In this document: positions 33,164 through 41,688 of the stretch, one piece after another
Layout of the letters: every line of letters begins with the position of its first letter
Position numbering within the stretch: the first letter of the stretch is position 1
NCBI GenBank assembly: GCA_046331095.1
Contig: JAXLRM010000007.1
Span: forward strand, 1-64,000
DNA: 64,000 bases
From: JAIBAC01 sp046331095
Lineage (GTDB): Bacteria > Actinomycetota > Acidimicrobiia > UBA2766
Reading direction: 5' to 3'
Translations under genes and position numbers: made by a program
Notes under the pieces: generated by a model
Databases searched by the model: none
Seen by the model: only the letters and a program-made list of their open reading frames with translations
Told to the model about the DNA's origin: nothing

Positions 33164-33745
33164 GTGGCACGCGTCCTCGTCATAGACAACTACGACTCGT
33201 TCACCTACAACCTCGTACAGGAGTTGGGTGAACTCGGCGCCGACCTGGAAGTCGTCCGCAACGACTCGACCGACATCGAGGGTCTGGTAGCGGTCGATCC
33301 CGACGGCGTGGTGATCTCACCCGGACCCTGCACTCCTGCCGCTGCCGGGATCAGCAAGACAGCCATCGCCCACTTCGCCGGTCGCAAACCCGTGCTCGGT
33401 GTCTGTCTGGGCCACCAGGCGATCGCGGAGGTCTACGGAGCCGAAGTCGTCAGGGCACCCCGGGTGGTCCACGGCAAGACCGACATCGTCCACCACCGCG
33501 GCAGCGGTGTCCTCGCGGGGCTGCCGAAGCCCTTCGAGGCGACTCGCTACCACAGCCTCGTCGTGTCGCAGGAATCGGTCCCTGATTGCCTGGAGGTGAC
33601 CGCCGAGACGGCCGACGGACTGATCATGGGCCTGCGCCACAGGGAGCTTGCCGTCGAGGGCGTGCAGTTCCACCCCGAGTCGGTGATGACGGCGTGCGGA
33701 ATGGATCTCCTCGGCAACTTCTTGAGGGCTTGCCAGAGCCCGTAG
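33164..33745 (+). CDS. trpG: Glutamine amidotransferase, anthranilate/aminodeoxychorismate synthase component II
   Basis: This 193-residue class I glutamine amidotransferase supplies ammonia for anthranilate or p-aminobenzoate synthesis. It has VIDNYDSFTYNLVQ at the start, the oxyanion SPGPCTP, nucleophile Cys in VLGVCLGHQAI at about residue 80, and His/Glu in GVQFHPESV. No trpE or pabB is adjacent. The orphan position next to pknB and crgA is conserved in actinobacteria. TrpG and PabA cannot be separated by sequence, and it may serve both pathways. Confidence 0.92.
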   Translation: MARVLVIDNYDSFTYNLVQELGELGADLEVVRNDSTDIEGLVAVDPDGVVISPGPCTPAAAGISKTAIAHFAGRKPVLGVCLGHQAIAEVYGAEVVRAPRVVHGKTDIVHHRGSGVLAGLPKPFEATRYHSLVVSQESVPDCLEVTAETADGLIMGLRHRELAVEGVQFHPESVMTACGMDLLGNFLRACQSP

Positions 33746-33751
33746 TCCTGG

Positions 33752-33915
33752 AGGGCTCGCCTCCGAATAGCGTTCGGCATTCTCGACGGCCGGGGCCCGC
33801 CCTGGCGGCGTTCCCCCGCCTCGCCGTATGCCCGATACGCCTCGTGGCGCGCCTTGCCAGGACATCGCCTGACCTGACTCGCCGACGGCGCGCAACTTGT
33901 CCGGAGGCGAGCCCT
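33752..33915. repeat. 164-bp segment with perfect 14-bp terminal inverted repeats
   Basis: AGGGCTCGCCTCCG (33752-33765) is the exact reverse complement of CGGAGGCGAGCCCT (33902-33915). The segment fills the gap between the convergent trpG and pknB genes and its right arm includes the first two bases of the pknB stop triplet on the plus strand (33914-33916). No protein-coding frame is evident inside and no target-site duplication is visible. It may be a MITE-like remnant or a large terminator structure. Confidence 0.7.
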
Positions 33916-35827
33916 AACCGGTCGTGGGCGGGAGGACCGGGGTGCCGAGGCGGCCGACGTAGATCTTGACCTCCGAACCCTTGTCGACCTTGTCGCGTGC
34001 CGCGGGGTCCTGTTCGCACACGGACCCGGGGTCGCAACCCACCTGGGCGGGCACGTCGATGATGGTGACGAGGAACCCGGCGTTCACGAGCTGGGTGCGT
34101 GCGTCGGCCTGGCGTGTTCCGGTTACATCCGGTACCGCGACCTGCAGCGGCGTCGAGACGACGACGCTCACCCGCGAGCCCTTGGGGGCCTTGGTGCCGC
34201 CTTCGGGATCGGTCGAGATCACGATACCGGCCGTGCGGTCAGCCTCCTGGGTGGTGACCGACGTCGAGAACCCTGCAGCCTGCAGCTTCGCCACGGCATC
34301 GCTTTGGGGCAGCCCCTCCACTTTCGGCACCGTCACCTGTGCGGGCCCGGTCGACACCTTGATCGTGACCGTAGAGCCGACAGCGGCGCTCGTGCCGGCC
34401 GCAGGATCCTGGCCGACGACCGTGTCCGCCGGCTTGTCGGACGCGACAGGTGTCACGGCGACGACGAAGCCCGCGGCCTCCAGGGAGCGGCGCGCGTCCT
34501 CGGATGCCGCACCCGCGACATCGGGCACCGCTGCTGTCGGGGCTCCGGTCGACACGAACATCTGCACGGCCGACCCCTTCTGTACCTTCTGACCTGCCGG
34601 TGGGCTCGTCGAGACGACGTTCCCGGCGGGGATCGTGTCGCTGCTCTGGGGGACGCGCTGTGTTGTCAGTCCGAGCTCACGCAGGGTCGCCTCCGCCTGG
34701 TCTGCGCTCTGTCCGGTCACGTTCGGCAGGGTGAGGCTGCTCGCTCCGGTCACGGCACGCACGAGGAAGAACACACCGGCGGCGACCGCGGCGAGTGCGA
34801 GCACGACGACGACCACGATCGGCCAGCGCCGTCGCTTGTCGGGCATGGACTGACCCGTGGGCGAGAAGGCGGCGAACTGGCTCGACTGGTAACCGGGGTA
34901 AGGGCCGGGTGCCGGCCCGGTTGCACCCCGGGATTCCCCCCCGGCGGGGGCGACCGCACGTGTGACGTCCGCGGCGGCGGCGGCCGCCGCCAGCGGCTTC
35001 TCGCCCCGGCGGAATCGCATCAAGTCCATCTGCATCTCCGCCGCGCTCTGGTAGCGGTCGGCGGGGTCCTTGGCCATCGCACGTCGCACGATCGCTTCCA
35101 GATCCGGCGGGATCGACGGGTTGATCTCCCGTGGCAGTGGGGCGGCCTCGTTGACGTGCTTGTACGCGATCGCCCACGGGGTCTCACCGTCGAAGGGAAC
35201 CCGGCCCGTGACGAGCTCGAAGAGCACCACACCCATCGAGTACACGTCGCTGCGGGCGTCCGCGACCTTGCCTTGGGCCTGTTCGGGGGAGAAGTACGCC
35301 GCGGTGCCGACAACCGAGCCGACCTGGGTGAGCTGCATGTCTCCGGCGGCATCAGCTTGCGCGATGCCGAAGTCGGCGACCTTGACGGTACCGTCGGCGT
35401 CGATCATCACGTTGGCGGGCTTCACGTCACGGTGCACCACACCGTGGGCATGGGCGTAGTGCAGGGCCCCGGCTACGTCGGCAATGACCTCGGCAGCACG
35501 CTCGCACGGAGGTGGACCCTGGGCCGCGAGAAGATCACGCATGGTGCGGCCGCGCACGTACTCCATCACGAGAAACGGGTGACCGTCCTCCTCGCCGTAG
35601 TCGTAGAGCTGAACCATGTTCGGATGGTTCAGCCCCGCCATCGCCCTTGCCTCGCGCTCGAAGCGCTGACGGAATGCGGTCGACTGCGCGTACTCCTCGT
35701 GAAGCACCTTGATCGCAACAGGACGGTCGAGGCGCTCGTCGGCAGCAAGCAAGACCTCACCCATACCACCGCGCGCGAGGGTCTGTCGCACCCGGTAGCG
35801 ATTCCCGAGGACGGCCGGTGTCGGCAT
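33914..35827 (-). CDS. pknB: Serine/threonine protein kinase with four PASTA domains
   Basis: This 637-residue PknB-type receptor kinase has a kinase domain at residues 8-275: glycine loop LARGGMGEV, catalytic loop HRDVKPANVM, DFG in KVADFGIAQ, and activation loop QLTQVGSVVGTAAYFSPEQ. A linker follows, then one helix (WPIVVVVVLALAAVAAGVFF) and four PASTA repeats of about 65 residues (PNVTGQSADQAE, PDVAGAASEDARR, PKVEGLPQSDAV, PDVTGTRQADAR). PASTA domains bind muropeptides or lipid II and tune cell-wall synthesis. It is the last gene of the leftward cell-wall operon, 52 bp after pbpA. Confidence 0.96.
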   Translation of the reverse strand: MPTPAVLGNRYRVRQTLARGGMGEVLLAADERLDRPVAIKVLHEEYAQSTAFRQRFEREARAMAGLNHPNMVQLYDYGEEDGHPFLVMEYVRGRTMRDLLAAQGPPPCERAAEVIADVAGALHYAHAHGVVHRDVKPANVMIDADGTVKVADFGIAQADAAGDMQLTQVGSVVGTAAYFSPEQAQGKVADARSDVYSMGVVLFELVTGRVPFDGETPWAIAYKHVNEAAPLPREINPSIPPDLEAIVRRAMAKDPADRYQSAAEMQMDLMRFRRGEKPLAAAAAAADVTRAVAPAGGESRGATGPAPGPYPGYQSSQFAAFSPTGQSMPDKRRRWPIVVVVVLALAAVAAGVFFLVRAVTGASSLTLPNVTGQSADQAEATLRELGLTTQRVPQSSDTIPAGNVVSTSPPAGQKVQKGSAVQMFVSTGAPTAAVPDVAGAASEDARRSLEAAGFVVAVTPVASDKPADTVVGQDPAAGTSAAVGSTVTIKVSTGPAQVTVPKVEGLPQSDAVAKLQAAGFSTSVTTQEADRTAGIVISTDPEGGTKAPKGSRVSVVVSTPLQVAVPDVTGTRQADARTQLVNAGFLVTIIDVPAQVGCDPGSVCEQDPAARDKVDKGSEVKIYVGRLGTPVLPPTTG

Positions 35828-35879
35828 CGAGGTCAGCCTCCTCGGAGTGCCGCCGACCGGCGAATACGGGCCCAGGGCG

Positions 35880-37325
35880 TCATGGGGTCACCTCGAGCGC
35901 CTTTCTGATCACGTCGGCCGCGATTGGCCCAGCGACGGTGCCACCCGTCCCACCGCCCTCCTCGACGAGCACGGCGACCGCGACGCGGGGCGCCTCCGCG
36001 GGGGCGAAGCCGACGAACCAGGCGTGCGGCTTGCCGCCGCGTCCGGTCTGCGCGGTACCGGTTTTCCCGGCCACCTGGACGTTGTCGAGTGCAGCAGGCC
36101 GGCCGGTGCCCTGCTGCACGACCGACACCATCATCGATTCGAGCTGCGCCGCGGTGGCCGGGTCGGTAGCGGTCAGCCAGGGCTTCGGGCCGAAGGACGC
36201 GATCACGTTGCCCTTGGGATCGCGCACGACCTTGCCGACCTGCGGGGTCATGATCACGCCGTTGTTGGCCACCGCGGCTGCCGTGAGGCACATCTCCAGG
36301 GGTGTCGCGGCGACGTTGCCCTGGCCGATGCCGCTGAACGCGAGCTCAGGCTTGTTCTGGTCGAGCTCGGCGACGTCGGGGTAGTTGCTTTGGACTGCTC
36401 TCAGCGCGAACGGCACGTCCTGGTCGAAGCCGTACCCCCTGGCTGTCGCCGCCATCGTCTCGGCCCCGACTTGGAGGGCGAGAGCGCCGAAGACCGTGTT
36501 GCACGACTTCGTGAAGCTCTGGACGAGAGTGCCCCCGCACATCTCGTTCTCGAAGTTCGACAACGTCAAGCGCGTTTGCGGTAGGGCAATCTCGCGCTGT
36601 TGGGGGAACGTGCTGTCGGGGGTCGCGGTTCCCGACGTGAGCGCTGCAGTCGTGGTGATGATCTTGAACGTCGACCCCGGTGGGAAGATCTCGCGGTACG
36701 CCCGCGGCAGCAGCGGCTTGTCGGGATCGCCGTTCAGACGCTCGAACGCAGCTCCCGCAGCTTGCGCGTCGTGATCGGCGAGCGGGTTCGGGTCGAACGT
36801 GGGGTTCGAGTAGATGGCGAGGACGGCACCGTTGCGAGGGTCGAGCGCGACGACGGATCCCGCACGGCCGTCGAGGCGATCTTGGGCGACCTTCTGGACG
36901 CGGGTGTCGACGGTGAGCTGGACGGCGTCGCCGGGCAGGTCACCCTCGAGGCGGTCGAGGATGCTGGAAAGGGTCACCGGCGCCTCGCTGCCGAGGAGCT
37001 CGTCGTTGAACGCCTTCTCGGCCATGTCGGACCCGTTCTGGACCGACAGGTATCCCGTGACCTGGCCCGTGAGGGCGCCGAGGGGGTACCTGCGCTGGAA
37101 TCGCAGCGCGTCCTTGGTCCGAACGCTGTCAGCGAGGGTGACCCCGTCGGCCGAGATGAGCGGGCCGCGCTCGCGCGCGTACCCGCGCTGGATCGCGCGA
37201 GCCGTGTTGGCAGGGTGGTCGTCGAGTGCGCCGGCGTCGATGCCCTGGATCCAACTCAAGTTGAGGATCAACAGGACGAACAGGCCGACGAGGACGACCG
37301 CGAGATGACGGATCGCGGAGTTCAC
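35880..37325 (-). CDS. pbpA: Penicillin-binding protein, class B transpeptidase (PbpA)
   Basis: This 481-residue monofunctional D,D-transpeptidase has an N-terminal anchor (HLAVVLVGLFVLLILNLSW) and the catalytic motifs SxxK in PPGSTFKIITT, SxN in FTKSCNTVF and KTG in VAGKTGTAQTG. It cross-links peptidoglycan with the RodA/FtsW-type polymerase encoded just upstream. The GTG at 37325 overlaps that gene's stop (GTGA), indicating coupling. The upstream frame extension lies in the previous gene. Confidence 0.95.
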   Translation of the reverse strand: MNSAIRHLAVVLVGLFVLLILNLSWIQGIDAGALDDHPANTARAIQRGYARERGPLISADGVTLADSVRTKDALRFQRRYPLGALTGQVTGYLSVQNGSDMAEKAFNDELLGSEAPVTLSSILDRLEGDLPGDAVQLTVDTRVQKVAQDRLDGRAGSVVALDPRNGAVLAIYSNPTFDPNPLADHDAQAAGAAFERLNGDPDKPLLPRAYREIFPPGSTFKIITTTAALTSGTATPDSTFPQQREIALPQTRLTLSNFENEMCGGTLVQSFTKSCNTVFGALALQVGAETMAATARGYGFDQDVPFALRAVQSNYPDVAELDQNKPELAFSGIGQGNVAATPLEMCLTAAAVANNGVIMTPQVGKVVRDPKGNVIASFGPKPWLTATDPATAAQLESMMVSVVQQGTGRPAALDNVQVAGKTGTAQTGRGGKPHAWFVGFAPAEAPRVAVAVLVEEGGGTGGTVAGPIAADVIRKALEVTP

Positions 37326-38686
37326 GCGGCGTCCCCGGTGAGTGCTTGCACGGGGATCGGCTTGCGCCGCCACAGGGTCCCGCGCCCGCGCGGGCCGCCG
37401 ATGGACTGGTCACTGATCACGACGAGCAGGCCCACGATCACGAAGTTGGAAACGACCGACGAGCCGCCACGAGAGATGAAAGGGAGGGTGATTCCGGTTA
37501 GGGGGATGAGCCGGGTGACACCGCCCATGATGATGAACGACTGCACGGCGATCGCGGTTGTGAAGCCGACGGCGAGGAGCTTGCCGAAGGTGTTCGAGCA
37601 GCGCAGCGCGGTGCGCAGAGCGGTGCCGACGAGGCCGATGTAGAGCACGATCACACCGATGGCGCCGACGAGGCCGAGCTCCTCTCCGATCGCGCTGAAC
37701 ACGAAGTCCGTGGCGACCTCCGGTATGCGCTTGGGGCTGCCGAGACCGAGCCCGGTCCCGAAGAGACCGCCTGCGGCGAGAGCGAACAGCGACTGCGCGA
37801 TCTGGAACGTCTCGCCCGAGACCGTGGCCGGGTTGAGCGGGTCCATCCAGCCCGCCACCCGCGTCTGCACGTGTCCGAAGAGCTGGTACGCGGCGAAGGC
37901 GCCGAGGGCGAACAGTCCGAGCCCGACGATCACGTAGGCCGCGCGCGATGTGGCGACGTAGATGATGGCGAGGAAGATCGAGAAGATGAGCAGGCTCGAG
38001 CCGAGATCCTTCTCGAACATCAGCACCGCGAGTGTGATGCCCCAGACCGCGAGGATCGGTCCGAAATGCTTGAGGTCGGGGATGCCCAGAGGGCCGAGCC
38101 TGCGTGTCGGGATCGCGAGGAGCTCGCGCCGCTCGTTGAGGAACGAAGCGAAGAAGACCACGAGGAGGATCTTGGCGAGCTCGCCGGGTTGGAACGCCAA
38201 GGGTCCGAGTCGGACCCAGATCCGCGAGCCGTTGATCGTGCGACCCACTCCGGGCACGAGCGGCAGGAGGAGCAGACCGAGACCGACGAGACCTGCGGTG
38301 TAGCGGAACCGGTCGAGGATGCGGTAGTCAGGCAACAGGACAAGGGTCGCCACGAACGCCCCGACTCCGACCAGGATCCACATTCCCTGGTATGCGGACT
38401 GCGCCGGGTCGAGACGCACCACCATCGCGTAGCCGATACCGACGAGGAGGCCCGTGACGGGCAGGAAGATCGGCGACGCATTGGGCGCGAAACGGCGGAT
38501 CACGAGGTGCAAGCCGAGGAAGAGGGCAGCCGTAAGGGTCATGAACCCCCACGTGTCGGCAGGGATGTCGGGGGAGTCGGCAGCCTTGACCAGCATCGGG
38601 ATCGCGCCCGAGATGACGATCGCCACCACGAGGAGCATCAACTCGCGGTTGCGGTTGCGCGTCGCCAGAGTCGGGACGGCACTCAC
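37322..38686 (-). CDS. rodA: FtsW/RodA/SpoVE-family peptidoglycan polymerase
   Basis: This 454-residue SEDS glycosyltransferase has about ten membrane helices and polymerises lipid II. Conserved pieces include INGSRIWVRLGPLAFQPGEL, VLMFEKDLGSSLLIF and the C-terminal TGITLPFISRGGSSVVSNF. The GTG at 38686 overlaps the pstP stop by the GTGA pattern, which sets the start. The gene order next to pbpA and pstP matches mycobacterial rodA. The family alone does not separate RodA from FtsW. Confidence 0.94.
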   Translation of the reverse strand: MSAVPTLATRNRNRELMLLVVAIVISGAIPMLVKAADSPDIPADTWGFMTLTAALFLGLHLVIRRFAPNASPIFLPVTGLLVGIGYAMVVRLDPAQSAYQGMWILVGVGAFVATLVLLPDYRILDRFRYTAGLVGLGLLLLPLVPGVGRTINGSRIWVRLGPLAFQPGELAKILLVVFFASFLNERRELLAIPTRRLGPLGIPDLKHFGPILAVWGITLAVLMFEKDLGSSLLIFSIFLAIIYVATSRAAYVIVGLGLFALGAFAAYQLFGHVQTRVAGWMDPLNPATVSGETFQIAQSLFALAAGGLFGTGLGLGSPKRIPEVATDFVFSAIGEELGLVGAIGVIVLYIGLVGTALRTALRCSNTFGKLLAVGFTTAIAVQSFIIMGGVTRLIPLTGITLPFISRGGSSVVSNFVIVGLLVVISDQSIGGPRGRGTLWRRKPIPVQALTGDAA

Positions 38687-40038
38687 GGCGGTCCCGGTAC
38701 CGTGGGTTGAGGAGGTTGGGGCGCAACCGCAGTCGTGACGGTGCTGGGCGCGACTGTCGTGGCGACTGTCGTCACCGGGGCCGTCGTGGAGGTCACGGTC
38801 GCCTGGGACGCGAGTCCGGCGAGGACCCGTTCGGCCTCCTCGCGGCTGTCGGCCTTGATCCCGTCCGTGAGGTCCTCCCGCGTCTTCTCGGGCAGGTGCT
38901 CGACGCGAAGGGGCGAGCGCTCCAGGAGCTCGGCGTCGACCGCCGACCCGAACACACTTTCGGGGATGCCCCGGTAGATGGCGACGACGTCGCCATCGGT
39001 CCCCACGAAGTACGCGTTCGAGGTGAACCAGCCGACCGCGATCCATCCACCGACGACGAGGACGAGGAAGACAACGGCCCAGATGCCGAACTTGACCCAG
39101 AACCTCGCGCCTTCGCGCTGTTCGCGACGACGCAGGCGCTGCACCGGCGCAGGTGGCTCGCGCTCGGGTGGCGGAGCGTGCTCGATCACGTCGGCCACTG
39201 CAGCGGCGGGGACCTCGGGAGCGGAGTCCGGCGCGACCGCTCCCAGGAGCTCGGTGTCGGCTGCCTCCTGAACAGCGGGGGCGGCCGCGGAGGGCGTGTC
39301 GGCTCTCGGGGGCGGAGACGACGGGACAGGGTCGTCGACGACGTCAACCACGACAGCTGTGATGTTGTCGTCCCCGCCGCCGGTGTTGGCCTGCTCGATG
39401 AGGGTCTGGGCGGCCTCGTCGGGGTCTGCCACGTCGCGCAGGGTCGCAGCGATGTCGGCGTCGGACACGCATCCGGTGAGCCCGTCCGAGCACAAGAGCA
39501 GCCGGTCCCCTGCTGCGGGCACGACCCGCAGCGTGTCGATCTGTACCGCGTCGTCGATGCCGAGCGCCCTCGTGATGACGGAGCGCTGTGGGTGGATCGC
39601 GGCTTCGTCGGCGGTGATCCTGCCTTGACGCACCCACTCTGCCACGAGGCTGTGGTCGTCGGTGAGCTGGCGCAGCCGGCCTTCGTGGAGTAGGTACGCG
39701 CGGCTGTCGCCGACGTGGCCCAGGTAGATGGCGTCGGGCGCCGCGTAGGCCACCGTCAGTGTGGTCCCCATGCGCAGGGCACCGCCACGCTGGGTGCCTT
39801 TCGCGAAGACGGCGGTGTTGGCGGAGTCGACCACGCGACCGACCCAGTCCTCGGGGTCGTCGGGGTCTGCGTCGACCGACTGGACAGTTGCAACTGCGAG
39901 CGAGGACGCCACCTCGCCGGCTTCGTGGCCTCCCATGCCATCGGCGACGGCGAACACCGGCGGCCGCGCCAGCAGCGTGTCCTCGTTGTGGTCGCGCACC
40001 CGGCCGGTGTCGGTGTGGGCTCCGTATCGCACCTTCAC
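38683..40038 (-). CDS. pstP: PP2C-family serine/threonine phosphatase (PstP)
   Basis: This 451-residue protein has a PPM/PP2C catalytic domain at residues 1-235: RVRDHNEDTLLA, FAVADGMGGHEAGE, YLGHVGDSRAYLL and GGGDDNITAVVVDV supply the metal ligands. A Pro/Ala/Glu linker, one membrane helix (IWAVVFLVLVVGGWIAVGWF) and a small extracellular part follow. It opposes the operon kinase. The GTG start overlaps the fhaB stop by GTGA and its own stop overlaps rodA in the same way. Confidence 0.95.
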   Translation of the reverse strand: MKVRYGAHTDTGRVRDHNEDTLLARPPVFAVADGMGGHEAGEVASSLAVATVQSVDADPDDPEDWVGRVVDSANTAVFAKGTQRGGALRMGTTLTVAYAAPDAIYLGHVGDSRAYLLHEGRLRQLTDDHSLVAEWVRQGRITADEAAIHPQRSVITRALGIDDAVQIDTLRVVPAAGDRLLLCSDGLTGCVSDADIAATLRDVADPDEAAQTLIEQANTGGGDDNITAVVVDVVDDPVPSSPPPRADTPSAAAPAVQEAADTELLGAVAPDSAPEVPAAAVADVIEHAPPPEREPPAPVQRLRRREQREGARFWVKFGIWAVVFLVLVVGGWIAVGWFTSNAYFVGTDGDVVAIYRGIPESVFGSAVDAELLERSPLRVEHLPEKTREDLTDGIKADSREEAERVLAGLASQATVTSTTAPVTTVATTVAPSTVTTAVAPQPPQPTVPGPP

Positions 40039-40469
40039 CGAGCGACCTCCATGACCGTCTGTCCCACCTGGACGTTGTCTCCGCGCCTGATCCGTGTCGG
40101 CTCGCCGATGCGGCGCCGGTTCACGTAGGTGCCGTTGGTCGAACCCGTGTCCTCGATGAAGAAGTCGTCGCCGCGGGCGGTCACGCGGGCATGGTGGCTC
40201 GAGGCGTGCGGGTCCTGTAGTTGGAGTCCGCAGTCGTCGCCGCGCCCGATCACGAGGTCGTGGCGCAGCGGCATGGTCCAGCCTCGATACTGACGCGGTT
40301 CGACGATCGAGAGGCGCGGGAGGTGCGCGAGGGCCAGGTCGGGAGTCGCCTTGGCCGGCTCGGTGGTGTCGCGTACCTCCTTGCCTACGACACGGAACAC
40401 CCAGAACAGGAAGAGGTAGAGCAGCACCATCAGCCCGATCTTCGCGAGCGTCAGCGTGATGACCGGCAT
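40035..40469 (-). CDS. fhaB: FHA-domain membrane protein, FhaB/FipA-like
   Basis: This 144-residue protein has an N-terminal helix (GLMVLLYLFLFWVFRVVG) and a C-terminal forkhead-associated domain (about 70-140) with RHDLVIGRGDD, SSHHARV and DTGSTNGTYVN, the phosphothreonine-binding residues. It recruits phosphorylated partners of the kinase to the wall-synthesis complex. It overlaps pstP at GTGA and follows fhaA after 4 bp. Confidence 0.92.
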   Translation of the reverse strand: MPVITLTLAKIGLMVLLYLFLFWVFRVVGKEVRDTTEPAKATPDLALAHLPRLSIVEPRQYRGWTMPLRHDLVIGRGDDCGLQLQDPHASSHHARVTARGDDFFIEDTGSTNGTYVNRRRIGEPTRIRRGDNVQVGQTVMEVAR

Positions 40470-40473
40470 CGGT

Positions 40474-41247
40474 CTAGGTCCGGAACGTCAAGGAGTTGTT
40501 CCCGACGCGCACCGTGTCGCCGTCGTTGAGCCGAGTCTCACCCGCTATCCGGGTCCCGTTGACGAGGGTGCCATTGGTGGAACCGAGGTCGACGACGCTG
40601 TACGTGTCGCCGCGGCGGTGCAGTTCCGCATGGTGGCGACTCACGTTGGGGTCGTCCATTCGGGCTTGGCAGTCCTGGAGCCGGCCGATGCGGAACACTT
40701 CGTCGGAGAGGGCGTGTATCACACCGTCCTCGCTGATCAGGCGCGGGTTGCCGGTAGCGATCGCGCCTGGCACCGGAGTCTGTCGGGGCACGGCTGATGC
40801 CGCGGCCGGTGCCGGAGCCGGCTGCGGGGAAGCCGGCGCGGCCGGAGGTGAGGTCGGGGCGGGCGCCTGGTCATGGCGTTCCTCGACGATGCGGCTCTCG
40901 ATGACGAACCGCCCGATCCGCAAGGCGGGATCTGTTTGGAAGTCCACGGCCAGGGGACCCAGGGTCTGCCAACCCTCACGCTGGCACTCGCCCGTGAGGC
41001 CGGTGACGAGCTCGCCCCGCAGCTTGTCGGAGAAGTGGCCGAACCGCTCGGTGTCGGCCTCGGACAGGGCAACGGTGAAGTGGTTTGCCACCACGACGCC
41101 GGTCGACGTCACGGTCTTGGTGCGCCCCATCTCGCGGGTGAGTTTGCGGCCGAGCTCGACGGGCTGGAGACCGGAGCGGAACGTGCGGGCGAAGAATCCC
41201 TCAACGAACTGCTCGAGCCGTTGCTCGAAGGACTGGGCGATACCCAA
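40474..41247 (-). CDS. fhaA: FhaA-like protein: DUF3662 plus FHA domain
   Basis: This 257-residue cytoplasmic protein has an N-terminal DUF3662 domain (GLQPVELGRKLTREMGRTK, residues 20-120), a Pro/Ala linker, and a C-terminal FHA domain with RIGRLQDCQARMDD, SRHHAELHRR and DLGSTNGTLVNG. The TTG at 41247 was chosen because GAGGAG lies six bases upstream and conservation begins there. Mycobacterial FhaA binds the phosphorylated pseudokinase domain of MviN, which may be the partial gene at the window's left end. It is first in the operon fhaA-fhaB-pstP-rodA-pbpA-pknB. Confidence 0.92.
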   Translation of the reverse strand: MGIAQSFEQRLEQFVEGFFARTFRSGLQPVELGRKLTREMGRTKTVTSTGVVVANHFTVALSEADTERFGHFSDKLRGELVTGLTGECQREGWQTLGPLAVDFQTDPALRIGRFVIESRIVEERHDQAPAPTSPPAAPASPQPAPAPAAASAVPRQTPVPGAIATGNPRLISEDGVIHALSDEVFRIGRLQDCQARMDDPNVSRHHAELHRRGDTYSVVDLGSTNGTLVNGTRIAGETRLNDGDTVRVGNNSLTFRT

Positions 41248-41402
41248 GCGAAGCTCCTCGTCGAGGCTCGGGCCGGAGGCAGATGACGTCAAGATCGTAC
41301 CAGCGCGTCCGGTCGTCAACGGGTCCACCGCAGGGGGGCGCACACCGGTTGCGGAGCCCGAATCGAGCCCGCGAGGTGGTTGCTACACTCGCCCCCGCAT
41401 CG

Positions 41403-41487
41403 GCGCGAGTGGCGGAATTCGGCAGACGCGCAGGATTCAGGTTCCTGTGCCCGCAAGGGCGTGGGGGTTCAAGTCCCCCCTCGCGCA
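41403..41487 (+). tRNA. tRNA-Leu (CAG)
   Basis: The acceptor stem is GCGCGAG/CTCGCGC. A class II long variable arm (TGCCCGCAAGGGCGT) is present, the anticodon loop TTCAGGT gives anticodon CAG, and the T-arm is GGGGGTTCAAGTCCCCC. CCA is not encoded. It is divergent from fhaA. Confidence 0.95.
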
Positions 41488-41688
41488 CCCTTTGATCGGA
41501 AGGGCGATCGGCGCGCATCGGGACCCGGCTCGGCACGAGCCTGCCCGTGAGGCGCCGGCTGTGTGCCCGCTCCGGATCCGCACCCGTGGGCGCAGGTGCC
41601 GGTCATCGGGCCGACTCGCGACCGAGGGTGCTTGCCATCGGGCATATCCTGCGCGCAGGACCTCGTGCCGCGCCGATCGGAGGGTCCG

